Shown: positions 23,194 to 35,872 of the stretch, in pieces | Numbering within the stretch: the first letter of the stretch is position 1 | Layout of the letters: every line of letters starts with the position of its first letter | Origin: Jeotgalicoccus meleagridis | Lineage (GTDB): Bacteria; Bacillota; Bacilli; Staphylococcales; Salinicoccaceae | DNA length: 64,000 nucleotides | Direction of reading: 5' to 3' | Assembly: GCF_903994045.1 (NCBI RefSeq) | Contig: NZ_CAJEWD010000003.1 | Location: forward strand, 310,001 to 374,000 | Translations under genes and position numbers: made by a program | The notes under the pieces: model-generated | Seen by the model: the letters and a program-made list of their open reading frames with translations, nothing else | Databases searched by the model: none | What the model was told of the DNA's origin: nothing

Positions 23194-24315
23194 TTACTTA
23201 GTTAAATAAGAGTTCTCCCATAAAGGCAATTTAGTTCCTAAACCTTTTTCCAAAGCATTTTGATAAATTCTATATCCCCATGCCGCATCTTCAGTAGGTA
23301 AGCCACCAGTTAACATCACTATAACTTCATCTTCTGATTTTCTACCTTCTTTATTTCCAGCAATAATATCGCCTAGGTCATCGACTGAACTGCTATCAAA
23401 ATCACCGCTGTTAATCATTTTTAGTAATTGATAAGTCATCGCCCAATCGATACTATCTAAGCCTGCTGGATGATTTAAGCCATCCTCTAACCATTTTTCA
23501 TGCATGGCCCATAAATCTGAAACTAGACGACTATTTCGATAAAAATCTTCTTCCAAATCTGCTGATCCAGTCAAAATAATTAAAGTCCCTGGTTTTATAC
23601 TATCCGTATTTATTTTAGGTTTTACTGCTCCAGAAGTTGCAACAGTAATGATATCCGATTGTTCTATAGTCTGATCTAAATCATCAAATGCTTCAACTTC
23701 CACGCCATGCTTATCAGCTAATTTTTTTGCAATTTGTTGACCTTTTTCTAAATTGATATCATATAAAACAATTTTTTCAATGCCATCAACTGCTTTCATA
23801 ATGGCATCTATACAGGACTGATTAATTGCGCCACCACCGACCACACCAATTACCTTCGCATCTTTCTTAGCAAGATGTTTTGCAGTGACCCCAGGAACCG
23901 CCCCTGTACGCACTGAGGAGACTAAATTACCAGCCATGATAGAAAGTGGGGCACCAGTGTCTTTATCGTTTAGGGTAAAAGTATGAATGGATCTCGGTAA
24001 GCCTTGTTCAATATTAGCAATATTTGAACCGTACCACTTATTACCGACAACATTGAAGTCACCACCTAAGTAAGAGATCAGTGACATAAAGCGTCTGTCA
24101 GGACCCTTAGTAGGGATATTAGGAAATTCCTCATTTTCATTAAACCAAAGCATCAAACCATGATCATTTCTCTTAGGACCACCAAGTAAATAGTCACCTT
24201 TACTTAAAAGTACAAACATTTCCTCTAGTGTTTCGATACAACTTTTCATATCTAAGGCGCCGGCTTCAATCATCTCTTCTTCAGATAGGTACAAGAACTC
24301 AACTTTACTAGACAA
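23194..24315 (-). CDS. Ornithine cyclodeaminase / mu-crystallin family protein
   Basis: This is a Rossmann-fold NAD(P)-dependent enzyme of the OCD/mu-crystallin family, whose members act on amino and imino acids. Visible features are an N-terminal FLYLSEEEMIEAGALDM block, the Arg-rich SSVRTGAVPGVTAKHLAKK segment and the nucleotide-binding GVVGGGAINQSCIDAIM. At about 373 residues it is longer than typical OCD (about 325-350). Some relatives are annotated as tyramine oxidase subunit B, but the substrate cannot be read. The likely start is TTG at 24315, about 8 bases after AGGAG; the GTG three codons up abuts that site. It is divergent from an RpiR-type regulator and upstream of hutP. Confidence 0.8.
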   Translation of the reverse strand: MSSKVEFLYLSEEEMIEAGALDMKSCIETLEEMFVLLSKGDYLLGGPKRNDHGLMLWFNENEEFPNIPTKGPDRRFMSLISYLGGDFNVVGNKWYGSNIANIEQGLPRSIHTFTLNDKDTGAPLSIMAGNLVSSVRTGAVPGVTAKHLAKKDAKVIGVVGGGAINQSCIDAIMKAVDGIEKIVLYDINLEKGQQIAKKLADKHGVEVEAFDDLDQTIEQSDIITVATSGAVKPKINTDSIKPGTLIILTGSADLEEDFYRNSRLVSDLWAMHEKWLEDGLNHPAGLDSIDWAMTYQLLKMINSGDFDSSSVDDLGDIIAGNKEGRKSEDEVIVMLTGGLPTEDAAWGYRIYQNALEKGLGTKLPLWENSYLTK

Positions 24316-24343
24316 AAAAATCACTCCTAATTTTTAAGAAAAT

Positions 24344-24357
24344 GGAATTTATATTCC
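24344..24357. promoter_or_regulatory. Palindromic operator candidate 1
   Basis: GGAATTTATATTCC is a near-perfect dyad just upstream of the OCD-family gene. It shares its half-site with a second dyad 74 bases away next to the divergent RpiR-type gene, so both are candidate binding sites for that regulator. Confidence 0.5.
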
Positions 24358-24417
24358 TTTCAGTTACTACAATTTAACAAATAAAAAGGAATGAGTAAAC
24401 TTTTTAATATTATAAAT

Positions 24418-24431
24418 GGAATATTTATTCC
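24418..24431. promoter_or_regulatory. Palindromic operator candidate 2
   Basis: GGAATATTTATTCC is a perfect dyad 53 bases before the start of the RpiR-type gene, matching the dyad at 24344. A TATGAT-like -10 lies a few bases downstream, so binding here would affect the regulator's own promoter. Confidence 0.5.
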
Positions 24432-24484
24432 TTATGATATAGTGTAAAATAAAGTTTATAAGATTTAACTGTGAGGTGGAGGCC

Positions 24485-25330
24485 ATGACTGACAATATAA
24501 TTAAAAAAATCATCGAAGAAAAAGATAAGATGAGTAAGAAGCAAAAACAGTTTTGTGAATTTGTCCTAGATAATTATCAAAACCTTGAAATATACACTAT
24601 AAGTACTATGGCAGAAAAATCAGGAGTAGGCACAACGACCATATTAAGAACGATCAATGCTCTTGGCTATGACAGTCTGAATGATTTTAAAGTTGCAATC
24701 CATGAGGTGAGAATCGATAGTCACGCACCAACTTGGTGGCAATTTGAAGATGAAGAAAAAACAGATAAGATGAGTCAGGCTAGAAATGTCTGGAAAGATA
24801 TTAATTTACTACAGCAACATTCTATGGATAATAACTTAGAAGAATCAATATTAAAGACAATCAATCTATTTAAAGACACTAGAAACATAAATATATTTGG
24901 ACTAAGAACTTCAAGATCAGTCGCAATCTATCTTGAAAACTCTATTAATCAATTTTATCCAAAATGTAATCAGTTGAGTTATGAACCTCATTTTATATTC
25001 GATAGATTGTATCATGTGAATCAAGATGAAGTGTTGGTACTTATTGCCTTATCTCAATATACTCAATTAACTTATCAAGTTGCAGAATATGCAGTTGAAA
25101 AGGGGATCCCAATTATTTTAATAACGGATAACCCGAACAACACTATAATTCCTATGGCGACAGTGACCATGAAACTTGCACATTATGATAAGCATTATTC
25201 TTTAGTCCCTGCAATTTCATTAGTCGAAACATTAGCAGTTGTGCTTGGAAGTAATCTCGATGATGATAGACAAAAAATACTTAGAGAAGTTGGTTCTCTA
25301 ATAGCCGATAAAGATATTACCCAGCTATGA
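24485..25330 (+). CDS. MurR/RpiR family transcriptional regulator
   Basis: The 281-residue protein has an N-terminal RpiR-type helix-turn-helix (about 15-75, with STMAEKSGVGTTTILRTINALGY) and a C-terminal SIS domain (about 120-260), which normally binds a phosphosugar. The SIS region is recognisable from NIFGLRTSRSVAIYLENSI and LVLIALSQYTQLTYQVAEYA. The ATG at 24485 follows GAGGTGGAGG; a GTG three codons up is possible. It is the only plus-strand gene in this stretch and faces the OCD-family gene across two matching palindromes, so it probably controls that gene and perhaps the hut genes beyond. Confidence 0.85.
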   Translation: MTDNIIKKIIEEKDKMSKKQKQFCEFVLDNYQNLEIYTISTMAEKSGVGTTTILRTINALGYDSLNDFKVAIHEVRIDSHAPTWWQFEDEEKTDKMSQARNVWKDINLLQQHSMDNNLEESILKTINLFKDTRNINIFGLRTSRSVAIYLENSINQFYPKCNQLSYEPHFIFDRLYHVNQDEVLVLIALSQYTQLTYQVAEYAVEKGIPIILITDNPNNTIIPMATVTMKLAHYDKHYSLVPAISLVETLAVVLGSNLDDDRQKILREVGSLIADKDITQL

Positions 25331-25341
25331 GCGAAAAAAAA

Positions 25342-25367
25342 GCTGAGATATGAATTCATATCTCAGC
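25342..25367. terminator. Bidirectional terminator between the RpiR-type gene and gyrA
   Basis: A perfect 26-nt palindrome (GCTGAGATATGAA and its complement) is flanked by A8 on the left and T5 on the right, so it can end both converging transcripts. Confidence 0.92.
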
Positions 25368-25373
25368 AAATTT

Positions 25374-27884
25374 TTATTCTTCTTCTTCAGAATCTTCTAC
25401 AGAAACTTCAACGTCGTCTTCTGCATCTTCATCTAAATCTTCTTCAGCAATTTCACTTTTCACAACTGCTACTGTTCCGACATCTTGATCTTCATCAAGT
25501 CGGATAAGTCGTACGCCTAGAGTGCTACGGCTCGTGATGGAAATATCTTCAATGGCTAGACGAATAATGACACCTTTTTCAGTCACAATCATCATATCTT
25601 CATCCCTATCAACTGAAGCGATAAAGACCAACTTACCATTCTTATCATTCAAGCGTGCAGTTTTAACACCAAATCCTCCACGGTTAATTGAACGATACTG
25701 ATCTTCGTGTGTCAGTTTTCCGTAACCTTTGTCAGTCACCACTAGAACGTATTGATCATTCTCTAATACGTCGACACCAACTACTTGATCATCATCTCTA
25801 AGCTTAATTCCTCTTACACCAGCAGCGGTACGGCCCATGGTTCTCACTTGTGTTTCTTCAAAGCGCACTAGGGAACCGTCTCGTGTACCGAGTATGACTT
25901 CTTTAGATCCATCTGTTAGACGGACACCAAGTAATTCATCTTCTCCTCTAAATTGAATCGCAATCTTACCATTTTTGTTAATCTGCTTAAATTCATCTAG
26001 AGCGGTGCGTTTAACTAAACCATTTTTCGTTGCAAACAGTAGATTATAACCTGTAGTTTCTTCCTTATCCTTAACCCCGATCATGGTTGAAATTGACTCA
26101 TCTTTTTCAATCTCAATCATATTGACAATCGGTAAGCCTTTAGATTGTCTAGAGAGTTCAGGAATTTCATAACCTTTCAGACGGTATACACGTCCTTTAT
26201 TGGTAAAGAACAGAATATAATCGTGAGTGCTCATAGTGACAATCTGACTCACAAAGTCTTCATCAATAGTATTCATACCTTGTATACCGCGTCCTCCACG
26301 GTGTTGTGAGCGATAAGTGGATACAGGTAGACGCTTGATGTAGTTGTTATGACTTAAAGTCACTACTATGTTTTCACGAGGAATTAGATCTTCATCTTCT
26401 ATATCAGAGATATTTCCGATAGTAATCTCTGTACGACGATCATCTCCATATTTCTCGCGAATTTCTGTGAGTTCTTCTTTGATAACTTGAATTAATTTAT
26501 TATCGTCATCAAGTATTGATTTTAAATACTCAATCGTTTTCATTAATTCATCATGTTCCGCTTGGATTTTATCTCTTTCTAATCCTGTTAAACGGCGAAG
26601 TCTCATATCTAAGATTGCTTGAGCTTGTCTTTCAGAGAAATCAAATTTCTCCATCAAGCCATTTTTAGCTTCTTCATCATTTTGAGAGGCACGAATTAGC
26701 TTGATAATCTCATCGATATGGTCAAGCGCAATTAATAAGCCTTCTAAGATATGCGCACGGTCTTCAGCACGTTTTAATTCATACTTAGTACGACGAGTCA
26801 CAACTTCTTTTTGATGCTCTAAGTAGTGATACAGTACTTCTTTTAGACCAAGTACTTTTGGTTCTCCGTTAACTAGTGCAAGGGTATTAACTCCAAATGA
26901 AGTTTGTAATGGTGTTTGTTTGTAGAGATTATTTAGAATTACATTGGCATTCTTATCTTTACGAATCTCAATGATAATTCTAACGCCTTCTTTTAAGCTG
27001 GTCTCATCTCTTAAATCTGTAATACCTTCGATTTTTTTATCGCGTACAAGTTCTGCAATTTTTTCTACGAGTCTTGCTTTGTTCACTTGATAAGGTATTT
27101 CAGAAACGATAATTCGTTCTTTACCATTTTTCATTTCTTCGATTTCACAACGTGCACGCATAATAATTGATCCACGACCAGTTTCATAGGCACGTTTAAT
27201 ACCACTTTTACCGATGATTAAGCCTGCTGTGGGGAAGTCTGGACCTTGTACTATGTCCATCAACTCAAGCGGCGTCACATTCGGATTATCCGCAATTTCA
27301 AGTACAGCATCAATAACCTCACGTAAGTTATGTGGTGGAATGTTTGTTGCCATCCCTACCGCAATCCCACTTGAACCGTTAACTAATAGGTTAGGGAAGC
27401 GTGATGGTAGAACTGATGGCTCTCTTTCATTCTCATCATAGTTCGGTTGGAAATCCACTGTATCTTTGTTGATATCACGCATGAGTTCCATGGAGATTTT
27501 ACTCATCTTAGCTTCGGTGTAACGCATTGCCGCCGCACCATCACCGTCCATAGAACCAAAGTTACCTTGTCCATGAACGAGTGGATAACGGTAAGAAAAG
27601 TCTTGAGCCATACGTACCATTGCATCATAAATTGAAAAGTCACCATGTGGGTGATATTTACCCATAACATCTCCGACAATACGTGCAGATTTTTTAAATG
27701 GCTTATCTGAAGTCATACCGTTGTCATGCATACCATAAAGAATTCTACGATGTACGGGTTTCATTCCATCTCGAACGTCTGGCAGTGCACGTGAGACGAT
27801 GACACTCATGGCATAGCTTAAAAACGAGCTGCGCATCGTTTTTGTTATATTAATCTGTTGAAATTTTTCATCATGGTCAGCCAT
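25374..27884 (-). CDS. gyrA: DNA gyrase subunit A, with Phe at the quinolone hotspot
   Basis: GyrA is the breaking-rejoining subunit of gyrase. The 836 residues contain the N-terminal winged-helix and tower region with the catalytic Tyr in [11 protein letters not shown], a GyrA-box in the C-terminal beta-pinwheel ([10 protein letters not shown]) and a very acidic tail. The quinolone region reads [14 protein letters not shown]: residue 83 is Phe (codon TTT at 27636-27638), where E. coli Ser83 and S. aureus Ser84 are the main resistance site. Asp87 is normal. His104 replaces the usual Asp in LVDGQGNFGS. It lies downstream of gyrB. Confidence 0.97.
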   Translation of the reverse strand: MADHDEKFQQINITKTMRSSFLSYAMSVIVSRALPDVRDGMKPVHRRILYGMHDNGMTSDKPFKKSARIVGDVMGKYHPHGDFSIYDAMVRMAQDFSYRYPLVHGQGNFGSMDGDGAAAMRYTEAKMSKISMELMRDINKDTVDFQPNYDENEREPSVLPSRFPNLLVNGSSGIAVGMATNIPPHNLREVIDAVLEIADNPNVTPLELMDIVQGPDFPTAGLIIGKSGIKRAYETGRGSIIMRARCEIEEMKNGKERIIVSEIPYQVNKARLVEKIAELVRDKKIEGITDLRDETSLKEGVRIIIEIRKDKNANVILNNLYKQTPLQTSFGVNTLALVNGEPKVLGLKEVLYHYLEHQKEVVTRRTKYELKRAEDRAHILEGLLIALDHIDEIIKLIRASQNDEEAKNGLMEKFDFSERQAQAILDMRLRRLTGLERDKIQAEHDELMKTIEYLKSILDDDNKLIQVIKEELTEIREKYGDDRRTEITIGNISDIEDEDLIPRENIVVTLSHNNYIKRLPVSTYRSQHRGGRGIQGMNTIDEDFVSQIVTMSTHDYILFFTNKGRVYRLKGYEIPELSRQSKGLPIVNMIEIEKDESISTMIGVKDKEETTGYNLLFATKNGLVKRTALDEFKQINKNGKIAIQFRGEDELLGVRLTDGSKEVILGTRDGSLVRFEETQVRTMGRTAAGVRGIKLRDDDQVVGVDVLENDQYVLVVTDKGYGKLTHEDQYRSINRGGFGVKTARLNDKNGKLVFIASVDRDEDMMIVTEKGVIIRLAIEDISITSRSTLGVRLIRLDEDQDVGTVAVVKSEIAEEDLDEDAEDDVEVSVEDSEEEE

Positions 27885-27900
27885 AATTCAAGTCTCCTTT

Positions 27901-30934
<3,034 letters not shown>

Positions 30935-30938
<4 letters not shown>

Positions 30939-31153
30939 TGATCAGTGTACTTAATTTTGTATTCGCCAACACCAGTAATGACTAACTCATCACCATCGTG
31001 AAGTTTCTTCCCACGACGATTTTCCGCTTCCCCATTTAAAAAGACTTCATTTTCACTTAAGAACCATTTCGCTTCTCCGCCTGTTCCTATGATGTTTTGA
31101 TACTTCAAAAACTTTCCAAGCGTAATTAAGCCGGTCAGATGAATCGTTTCCAT
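30935..31153 (-). CDS. yaaA: S4-domain RNA-binding protein YaaA (RlbA)
   Basis: This 72-residue protein is almost entirely one S4 RNA-binding fold ([21 protein letters not shown] and [21 protein letters not shown]). It is the small conserved gene between dnaN and recF in Bacilli, thought to act on the ribosome large subunit. It overlaps recF by four bases and begins the yaaA-recF-gyrB-gyrA run. Confidence 0.92.
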
Positions 31154-31279
31154 AGATATAACCTCCTAGAACATACTCATCTATTATACTACATTTTCAA
31201 TACTTTTTCACTTTATCAAGCAAATAAAAGCGCATAGAGCGTTTTAAATGAAAAAAGGTGTTTACCTACCTAGATAATA

Positions 31280-31328
31280 AAAAAAGTGACCAGAGGCCTT
31301 TTTTAAAAGAAAAAAGACATGGTCACCA
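31280..31328 (-). terminator. Terminator after dnaN
   Basis: On the minus strand GGTGACCA pairs with TGGTCAC around a weaker A/T inner helix, followed by a run of seven T. It separates dnaN from yaaA. Confidence 0.85.
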
Positions 31329-31352
31329 AATATTTTAAGTGAAATTTATAAG

Positions 31353-32486
31353 TTAATAAGTTCTAATCGGTAAGATCAATTGCACTACTTCATCTGAATC
31401 ACTCGGTGTAATAGTGAATGGTCTCATGGTACCGAAGAATTCAATTGATACTTCTTCAGACTGAATCGCACGTAAAGCATCCATCATGTATTTAGAGTTA
31501 AAGGAAATCTTAATATCTTCCCCTTCAGTATGTGAGGCATTAACCTCTTCATTCACTGTACCGACTTCAGGAGAGTTAGAAGCGAGTTCAACTTGAGAAT
31601 TTTCTACAGTCATGCGAATCACGTTATTTCCACCTTCTCTTGCAAGAAGTGAAACACGGTCTATGGCATGATAAAACTCATCGTTGTTCACTGTTACTTT
31701 AGTCTCATAGTTTTCAGGGAAGAGTCTAGTTGTATCAGGGTAGTTACCTTCAAGTAAACGAGAAATAAATCTCATATTGCCATAAGTAAAGAGTACTTGG
31801 TTTTGAGATAAGTTAATTTCTACATCATCTTCTGAATCAGATAAGATCTTACTTAATTCAGATAAAGACTTACCAGGAATAATTGCACTAGACGCATCTG
31901 TATTAAATGTTTTATCTAATAATTTTCTTAATGCAAGGCGGTGAGAGTCTGTTGCTGTAAATGAAATATGATCATCTTTAAAAATCCAGTTAACACCTGT
32001 TAGAACAGGACGTGTTTCTGAAAGTGAGACAGCAAAGTTTGTCTGATTAATAATTGTTTTTAACACAGCTGATGATAAGACTAAACTATCTGCATCACTT
32101 ACTTCTGGTAGAAGTGGATATTGATTTGCATCTTGTCCACTTAAATTAAATTCTGATTTACCGGCGGTAATTTTAGTAGAAAATGATTCGTTAGTTTCTA
32201 AGTCCACAAATTCACCGGAAAGTTTTTTAATAATATCCACGAAAAAACGACCTGTTAAAACAACAGAACCTGTTTCTTCAATTTCTAGTATTTCTTCATT
32301 ATTAATTTCTGTAGGAATGGTAATTTCAATAGATATTTCTGAATCACTACCTGTAAGTACCATCTGATCATCTGAAACATCGATTTTAATACCATTTAAA
32401 ATTGGTAAAGTTGTTCTCGGTGAAATAGCTTTTAAGCAATGGTTTAGTTGTTCGATGAAATATTGTCTTTTGATACTGATTTTCAT
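31353..32486 (-). CDS. dnaN: DNA polymerase III beta subunit (sliding clamp)
   Basis: The clamp tethers replication proteins to DNA. The 377 residues form three repeated clamp domains; recognisable pieces are SPRTTLPILNGIKIDV at the N-terminus, FTATDSHRLALRK in the middle and the C-terminal QLILPIRTY that forms the peptide-binding pocket. It is downstream of dnaA across the origin's unwinding segment and ends at its own terminator. Confidence 0.98.
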   Translation of the reverse strand: MKISIKRQYFIEQLNHCLKAISPRTTLPILNGIKIDVSDDQMVLTGSDSEISIEITIPTEINNEEILEIEETGSVVLTGRFFVDIIKKLSGEFVDLETNESFSTKITAGKSEFNLSGQDANQYPLLPEVSDADSLVLSSAVLKTIINQTNFAVSLSETRPVLTGVNWIFKDDHISFTATDSHRLALRKLLDKTFNTDASSAIIPGKSLSELSKILSDSEDDVEINLSQNQVLFTYGNMRFISRLLEGNYPDTTRLFPENYETKVTVNNDEFYHAIDRVSLLAREGGNNVIRMTVENSQVELASNSPEVGTVNEEVNASHTEGEDIKISFNSKYMMDALRAIQSEEVSIEFFGTMRPFTITPSDSDEVVQLILPIRTY

Positions 32487-32489
32487 AAG

Positions 32490-32648
32490 TACGTACTCCT
32501 TATTTATATAAATATATATTAATAAAATAACAGTAATAATAGTAGGCCTTGTGAATATGTGGAAAAGTCCCTTAGTTATATAGCTATCAACTTATCCACA
32601 TGTGCATAAAGTGTTAAGTCAAGTGTAACATTTATCCACAGTATTCAC
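32490..32648. other. oriC: oriC, dnaA-dnaN side: unwinding element, DnaA-trios and boxes
   Basis: Reading plus strand: an AT-only stretch (about 32500-32530) is followed by trinucleotides CAG-TAA-TAA-TAG-TAG at 32531-32545, then two abutting DnaA 9-mers, TTGTGAATA (32549-32557) and TGTGGAAAA (32558-32566). Perfect boxes TTATCCACA follow at 32592-32600 and 32632-32640. This order (boxes, DnaA-trios, AT-rich DUE) is the bacterial origin unwinding system described for B. subtilis. Confidence 0.88.
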
Positions 32649-32654
32649 ATTATT

Positions 32655-33989
32655 TTAATTGAGCTTACTTTCTATTTCTTTTAATTCTTCTCTAAACAAT
32701 TCGTCTTCAGCCACAAGCTTAGAAATTTTCTCATGTGCATGGATGACTGTTGTATGATCACGACCTCCGAACACTTCTCCAATTTTAGGTAGAGAGTTAT
32801 CCGTTAACTCACGAGAGAGGTACATGGCAACATGTCTAGGAAAAGCGATGGATTTAGTACGCTTTTTAGATGCCAGTTCATCAATATGAATACCGTAATA
32901 TTCACTGACAGCAACTTGAATATCATGAATGGTGATGCGTTTAGATTGCTTTGTTGTGACAAGATCTTTTAAGGCTTCAGAAACAACTTCAGGTGTCATT
33001 GGTTGATTAGAAATCTTAGCATAGGCAGCCACACGCGTTAAGGCACCTTCTAATTCACGGATATTCGTATGAATATGGTTAGCAATATAAATCATTGCTT
33101 CATTAGGAATTTCTACGTTTTCTTCTTCGCATTTCTTTCTTAAAATCGCAATTCTTGTTTCCAAGTCAGGTGGTGTCACATCAGTCATGAGACCCCATTC
33201 AAAACGTGAGCGGAGACGGTCTTCAAGGGTTGGGATTTCTTTTGGTGTGCGGTCACTTGAGATGACAATTTGCTTATTATTTTCATGCAAGGAGTTGAAA
33301 GTATGGAAGAACTCTTCTTGTGTGGATTCCTTGCCTGCTAAAAACTGGATATCATCGATTAATAAGACATCGACGTTACGGTATTTATTGCGAAATTCTT
33401 CTGTTTTATTATCTCTAATTGAATTTATGAACTCATTAGTAAATTTTTCACTCGATAGGTAGACAACTTTTGCATTCGGTCGATTTTCTAAGACGAAATT
33501 TCCAATAGCATGCATAAGGTGGGTTTTACCAAGGCCCACACCACCATAGATAAAGAGCGGATTATAAGCTTTAGCTGGCGCTTCGGCGACTGCAAGGGAT
33601 GCAGCATGAGAGAAGCGGTTGCCGTTACCGATAACAAAAGTATCAAAAGTATGTTGTTCGTTTAAGGTGTTAGGGACTGGTGTAGCTGTATCGGCTATCT
33701 TAGTTTCATTTTTAACGCCATCAGTTGAGAGGTCTTTAAGCTCATCTTTAACGATAATTTTAATAGAAACTTTTTCACCAATAGTTTGGAAAACAGCATC
33801 CTCTATTAATGTAGTGTATTGATTAACTAACCAGTCGCGCTGGAAGTCATTATCTGCTTTAATCAATGCTTTTGTAGTATTTAAGTCAATTAACTCTGTT
33901 TCTTTAAACCAAGTTAGGAAAGTGACTTCAGAAATATTAGTTTTGACTTGATCTAAGACATTTTCCCAAATACTATTTAAACTGCTCAT
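32655..33989 (-). CDS. dnaA: Chromosomal replication initiator DnaA
   Basis: DnaA opens the origin. The 444 residues have domain I (about 1-85), a short linker II, the AAA+ domain III with Walker [20 protein letters not shown], Walker [12 protein letters not shown] and sensor-type [10 protein letters not shown], and domain IV with the DNA-binding signature [15 protein letters not shown]. DnaA-box clusters lie on both sides of the gene, as in other Bacilli, and imply autoregulation. Replication arms diverge here: genes to the left mostly run leftward and genes to the right rightward. Confidence 0.98.
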   Translation of the reverse strand: MSSLNSIWENVLDQVKTNISEVTFLTWFKETELIDLNTTKALIKADNDFQRDWLVNQYTTLIEDAVFQTIGEKVSIKIIVKDELKDLSTDGVKNETKIADTATPVPNTLNEQHTFDTFVIGNGNRFSHAASLAVAEAPAKAYNPLFIYGGVGLGKTHLMHAIGNFVLENRPNAKVVYLSSEKFTNEFINSIRDNKTEEFRNKYRNVDVLLIDDIQFLAGKESTQEEFFHTFNSLHENNKQIVISSDRTPKEIPTLEDRLRSRFEWGLMTDVTPPDLETRIAILRKKCEEENVEIPNEAMIYIANHIHTNIRELEGALTRVAAYAKISNQPMTPEVVSEALKDLVTTKQSKRITIHDIQVAVSEYYGIHIDELASKKRTKSIAFPRHVAMYLSRELTDNSLPKIGEVFGGRDHTTVIHAHEKISKLVAEDELFREELKEIESKLN

Positions 33990-34004
33990 AAATAAATTCC
34001 TTTC

Positions 34005-34281
34005 TTATTCACAAATAACAAGCTGTGGAAAAGTGATTTGCACAGCTGTAGAAAACTATACACAAGTTATCCACAATCTGTGGAGAAACTAGACAACTTT
34101 TCAACTTATCCACATATATTCTGTTAAAATTATAGATTAATTCGCTTATGATATCAATACATTTAAGACTTATTCACATAATTAACAGTTATCCACAAAA
34201 ATACACGCAAGACTTGTTAACTTGTGAATAAAGTCATAAAAAGCTGTGAATATGTACGAATCCTTGTTAAAGTTATCCACA
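34005..34281. other. oriC: oriC, upstream DnaA-box cluster
   Basis: The 434-base gap between dnaA and rpmH holds at least nine DnaA-type boxes: TTATCCACA at 34067, 34106, 34189 and 34273; TTATTCACA at 34005 and 34170; TGTGAATAA at 34223; TGTGGAAAA at 34024; and TGTGAATAT at 34245. Both orientations occur. This is the second half of a bipartite origin and doubles as the dnaA promoter region. Confidence 0.92.
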
Positions 34282-34330
34282 GTTTCTTCTTTTCAAATCT
34301 GCTTATGCTTGATAAATACGCAAATAAATC

Positions 34331-34359
34331 TTGAAATGATAGTGTATTTTTGGTATTCT
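34331..34359 (+). promoter_or_regulatory. rpmH promoter
   Basis: TTGAAA (34331-34336) and TATTCT (34354-34359) are 17 bases apart, 65 bases before the rpmH start. Confidence 0.65.
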
Positions 34360-34423
34360 TTAATAGTTGCAATTCTAAGATGAAGATAAAAACAGAGAAA
34401 TAGATTTAACGGAGGTGTCATAC

Positions 34424-34561
34424 ATGGTAAAACGTACGTACCAACCTAATAAACGTAAACGTGCTAAAGTACACGGTTTCCGTGAAAGAATGAGTACTAA
34501 AAACGGCCGCAAAGTTCTTGCTCGCCGCAGAAGAAAAGGAAGAAAAGTTCTTTCTGCATAA
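34424..34561 (+). CDS. rpmH: Large ribosomal subunit protein bL34
   Basis: bL34 is a small, very basic ribosomal protein. The 45 residues begin [20 protein letters not shown] and end [12 protein letters not shown], which is the full family sequence. GGAGG lies 8 bases before the ATG. It is the first rightward gene after oriC, directly upstream of rnpA as in nearly all bacteria, but a terminator sits between the two. Confidence 0.98.
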   Translation: MVKRTYQPNKRKRAKVHGFRERMSTKNGRKVLARRRRKGRKVLSA

Positions 34562-34566
34562 CCATT

Positions 34567-34597
34567 AGATCATCTGACGAAGATGATCTTTTTTTTT
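34567..34597 (+). terminator. Terminator after rpmH
   Basis: AGATCATCT pairs with AGATGATCT around a 5-base loop and runs into nine T. Some read-through to rnpA is likely. Confidence 0.92.
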
Positions 34598-34674
34598 GCT
34601 TCCATGTTGAAAGTTTTATTAAATAAGGGCTTTTTAGTATAATAATTAATCATAGATATGAAAGAGCGTAGTTA

Positions 34675-35013
34675 ATGATGAAAAAGCGATTCAGGATTAA
34701 GAAAGAAAAAGATTTTAAAGTTATATTTAAACGTGGCAAATCATATGCGAATAGACAATTTGTAGTTTATTTAAAGGATAATCAAGAGATACCACATTTA
34801 AGACTCGGTATCAGTGTCTCTAAAAGATTAGGTAACGCTGTTAAAAGAAACCAGATTAAAAGACGGATTAGAGCTTTTTATCAGCTTCATAAAAACGAGT
34901 TGAAATCACTAGAGTATGTAGTGATTGCTCGTAACCCAGTCAAGGATATGGACTATCACGAAATAGAAAAGTCACTTTTACATGTTTTAAGAATCGCCAA
35001 ATGCATCAAATAA
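34675..35013 (+). CDS. rnpA: Ribonuclease P protein component
   Basis: RnpA is the protein subunit of RNase P, which trims tRNA 5' ends. The 112 residues carry the RNR motif region ([19 protein letters not shown]) and an N-terminal [15 protein letters not shown] block. It starts at one of two adjacent ATG codons; the second matches the usual MKKRFRI start. It is followed after 15 bases by jag, without the yidC/spoIIIJ gene found between them in Bacillus. Confidence 0.96.
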   Translation: MMKKRFRIKKEKDFKVIFKRGKSYANRQFVVYLKDNQEIPHLRLGISVSKRLGNAVKRNQIKRRIRAFYQLHKNELKSLEYVVIARNPVKDMDYHEIEKSLLHVLRIAKCIK

Positions 35014-35028
35014 TACGGGGGTTGTATC

Positions 35029-35859
35029 ATGTACAAAACTTATACTGAAAAGACAGTAAACGATGCTGTTGCAAAAGGTTTAGCGGAACTGAAAGTTACT
35101 GAAGATGATATTAAAATAGAAGTCTTAGATAGTGGTTCAAGTGGTTTCTTAGGCTTCGGTAAGCGTCCAGCTGAGGTCAAACTCACTGTTATTAATCCTG
35201 AATTAAAGACTTACGAGACAATTGAAGCTTTGATAAACAGAGTCGAAAAAGATGTTAAAACAAAAGTTCCAAGTCAATCAACAGAAGAAGCTATAGAAGA
35301 AACTGAGTCTCGTGAAAGAGTCAGTCAGAAAGCTGAAGACCTAGAAGAGAATAGTCACGAAGAAGTAGAAGAAAAAGACGACTTATCTCACAGTGAAAAA
35401 AATCATCCTATAGAACAAGCTGCTAAAGATACAGAAGCGTATATTTCTAGCATCGTTTTAGACATGGGCATAGAGCATACAACGAAAATGACAGTGAAAA
35501 AGAATAATATAGATATAAATTTTGATGCAAAACTTGCAGCTAAAATCATCGGTAAACGCGGTCAGACGCTAAACGCACTTCAAGTGCTCGCACAGAATTA
35601 TTTTAATAGTATTTATCGTAGCTATGGACAAGTCATCATTGATGTTGGTGACTATAGAGCGAAACGTAAAGAAACTTTAGAAATTCTAGCTTTAAACATG
35701 GCGGATAAGGTAAGGCGAACTGAAGAGAGAGTTAAGTTAGAACCTATGCCTAATTTTGAGAGAAAAATAATGCATAATGCGCTGAGTCGAGAGCCCGGTA
35801 TAGAAACGTATTCGGAAGGTAAAGAACCGAACCGTTATCTTGTAATAACTAAGAAATAA
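35029..35859 (+). CDS. jag: Jag / KhpB-type RNA-binding protein
   Basis: Jag (KhpB, EloR) is an RNA-binding protein tied to cell elongation and division in Gram-positives. The 276 residues have an N-terminal Jag_N domain (residues about 1-50, with SGSSGFLGFGKRPAEV), a highly acidic linker (about 75-135), a KH domain with GKRG in IIGKRGQTLNALQ, and a C-terminal R3H domain (METMERKIMH-like region MPNFERKIMHNAL). It sits between rnpA and mnmE, as in staphylococci. Confidence 0.95.
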   Translation: MYKTYTEKTVNDAVAKGLAELKVTEDDIKIEVLDSGSSGFLGFGKRPAEVKLTVINPELKTYETIEALINRVEKDVKTKVPSQSTEEAIEETESRERVSQKAEDLEENSHEEVEEKDDLSHSEKNHPIEQAAKDTEAYISSIVLDMGIEHTTKMTVKKNNIDINFDAKLAAKIIGKRGQTLNALQVLAQNYFNSIYRSYGQVIIDVGDYRAKRKETLEILALNMADKVRRTEERVKLEPMPNFERKIMHNALSREPGIETYSEGKEPNRYLVITKK

Positions 35860-35872
35860 AGGAGTTTTTTAA

